A stretch of DNA of 22,956 nucleotides from Alteromonadaceae bacterium UBA2620 (lineage in GTDB: Bacteria; Pseudomonadota; Gammaproteobacteria; Enterobacterales; Alteromonadaceae). Shown here piece after piece: positions 21,842 to 22,956 of the stretch. A model generated the notes under the pieces. It made no database searches, was not told the DNA's origin, and saw only the letters and a program-made list of their open reading frames with translations. Made by a program: the position numbers and the translations under genes. Position 1 is the stretch's first letter, and the number at the start of each line of letters is the position of its first letter. The DNA lies in assembly GCA_002339125.1 (NCBI GenBank), contig DDJQ01000061.1:1-22956 (forward strand), read 5' to 3'.

Positions 21842-22956
21842 ATGGTAAAAATCCTGATAGTTGATGATGAAGAGATCAACCGCATTATGCTGCGGGAAAT
21901 ACTCAGTGAATCAGGCTACCGTGATTTTATCGAAGCCGGCAATGGCCGGGAAGCAGTTGAAGTTGCCCGGCAGCATAGGCCGGATATTGTCTTGCTCGAT
22001 GTTATCATGCCGGGGATGTCGGGCATTGAAGCAGCTCCGCAAATCAAAGCTTCGTCACCGGATTGTTATTTACCTATCTTGTTTATTACCAGTCTGGATG
22101 ATGAACAAAGCCTGGTAAAATGCCTGGAAAGCGGCGGTGATGATTTTATTTCCAAACCCTTTGAGAAAATCATCCTGCATGCCAAGGTAAAAGCCCATGA
22201 GCGAACCCGGCGGCTGAGTCTGGAAATTCAGGATAAAAACCAGTCGCTCACCTATTTCCAACTGGAAGTGGAAAGAAATCACCATATTGTTGAGCATATA
22301 TTTGATAATGCCATTGGTCGCAATCCGATAACCACGGATTACTTCGATTTTTATACTCAGCCCGAAGCGCAATTTAACGTCGACCTGTTTTGTGTGAGCA
22401 AAGCCCGTCGGGCGGCGTTTATTTGTTTATCGGTGATTTTACCGGCCATGGTCTGGCGTCGGCGATTGGCGCTATACCGGTGGCCCAGCTGTTTACGGCG
22501 ATGACATTAAAAGGCCTGGCTGTGGGCGAGATGGCCTCCAGGCTTAATTGTTTGCTGGTTAACTTATTACCCGCGGATATGTTTTGCGTAGCCAGCATCC
22601 TCGAGATTCATGCTAATGGCAAAAATTTTACCCTGTGGAGTGGTGGCTTGCCCAGGCTGGCGGTGAAAACTCCAGAGCAGGAAATTCGGCTGTTGATTGA
22701 TCCTCAGCATATGCCGCTGGGCATTCTCGAAGAGCACGAATTTGATAACCAGACACAGTATTTTGAAACCGAGTGGGGCGATACATTATTGCTCTACACT
22801 GATGGCCTGATGGAGAGTCATCATAAAGAGTTAGGGATGCTTGGCGAAGAAGGTGTGGAACAGTGGTTTACCCGCAGCAGCCAGGTAAATGCCCAGTTAT
22901 TGGTTGATAAGGCAGAGCTCTATCGCGCCGGTGCGGCGGCAGAAGATGATATTACC
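21842..22956 (+). pseudogene. Response regulator fused to PP2C (SpoIIE-type) phosphatase, frameshifted and cut by the window end
   Basis: Residues 1-120 form a canonical receiver domain (VDDEE, phospho-acceptor D53 in VLLDVIMPG, T83, K105). A helical linker (about 118-150) and the start of a PP2C domain (FDFYTQPEAQFNVDLFCVSKA) follow. After about base 22404 this frame turns to unrelated sequence and stops at 22504. From 22411 the next frame continues the domain without a stop to the window end: GGVYLFIGDFTGHG, later YTDGLMES and a final DDIT, the metal-binding motifs of PP2C. One missing base between about 22404 and 22411 explains the break. An intact protein would dephosphorylate the upstream STAS protein. 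It is either a real inactivating mutation or a sequence error. Confidence 0.85.

Noticed and set aside
22395..22415. Programmed -1 ribosomal frameshifting in the PP2C gene
   Set aside because: No X-XXY-YYZ heptamer is in the right frame, and response-regulator/PP2C proteins are normally single-frame.
1..22956. tRNA, rRNA or a CRISPR array anywhere in the window
   Set aside because: No cloverleaf-like segment with a CCA end, no rRNA-like stretch and no regularly repeated 23-47-base direct repeats were seen by eye.

Overview
The window looks like chromosomal DNA of a marine-type gammaproteobacterium, most likely from the Alteromonadales. This is inferred from the rpsF-rpsR-rplI operon, the aroF-tyrA pair facing an attenuated pheA, a bacterial SUI1 (YciH) protein, and a STAS plus response-regulator/PP2C pair of the kind known in Shewanella and relatives. 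No species-level marker is present.

Layout. Bases 1-2583 hold a large AT-richer membrane protein with a cytosolic module that resembles a P-loop NTPase lacking its nucleotide-binding motifs; its frame is open to the left edge. A convergent NAD(P)-binding reductase follows (2587-3246). The ribosomal operon rpsF-rpsR-rplI (3508-4620) has a good promoter, a probable S6:S18-binding leader and a strong terminator. On the minus strand lie an orphan lysis-type pair (GH108 muramidase and 3TM-type holin, 4685-5962), then an overlapping MOSC protein and gamma-glutamylcyclotransferase-like protein (6061-7120). On the plus strand an ECF sigma factor, its probable membrane anti-sigma and an exported VNGD-repeat protein form one operon (7318-9359).

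The mobile region (9435-10769) is an IS110-family, IS1111-type element with 12-bp inverted repeats, a DEDD transposase, and a non-coding segment beyond the transposase stop where a guide RNA is expected. Removing it rejoins a palindromic intergenic repeat whose intact sister copy lies at 10904-10940. A hairpin in the presumed guide RNA carries 10 bases identical to that target repeat. The transposase start is flanked by a perfect 13-bp inverted repeat that would hide its ribosome binding site in read-through RNA.

Next comes a five-gene overlapping minus-strand operon (11091-16179): a MacB/LolD-type ATPase, three different HlyD-type adaptors and one FtsX/MacB permease. Then come the aromatic amino acid genes: aroF-tyrA (16512-18758) behind a probable TyrR box, and convergent pheA (18793-19977) preceded by a Phe-rich leader peptide (pheL) and an attenuator.

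The right end holds signalling genes: a tandem-REC protein whose first domain lacks its phospho-acceptor, YciH, a STAS protein and a response regulator fused to a PP2C phosphatase. The last two each show a one-base reading-frame anomaly, so that locus is either decaying or contains sequence errors.
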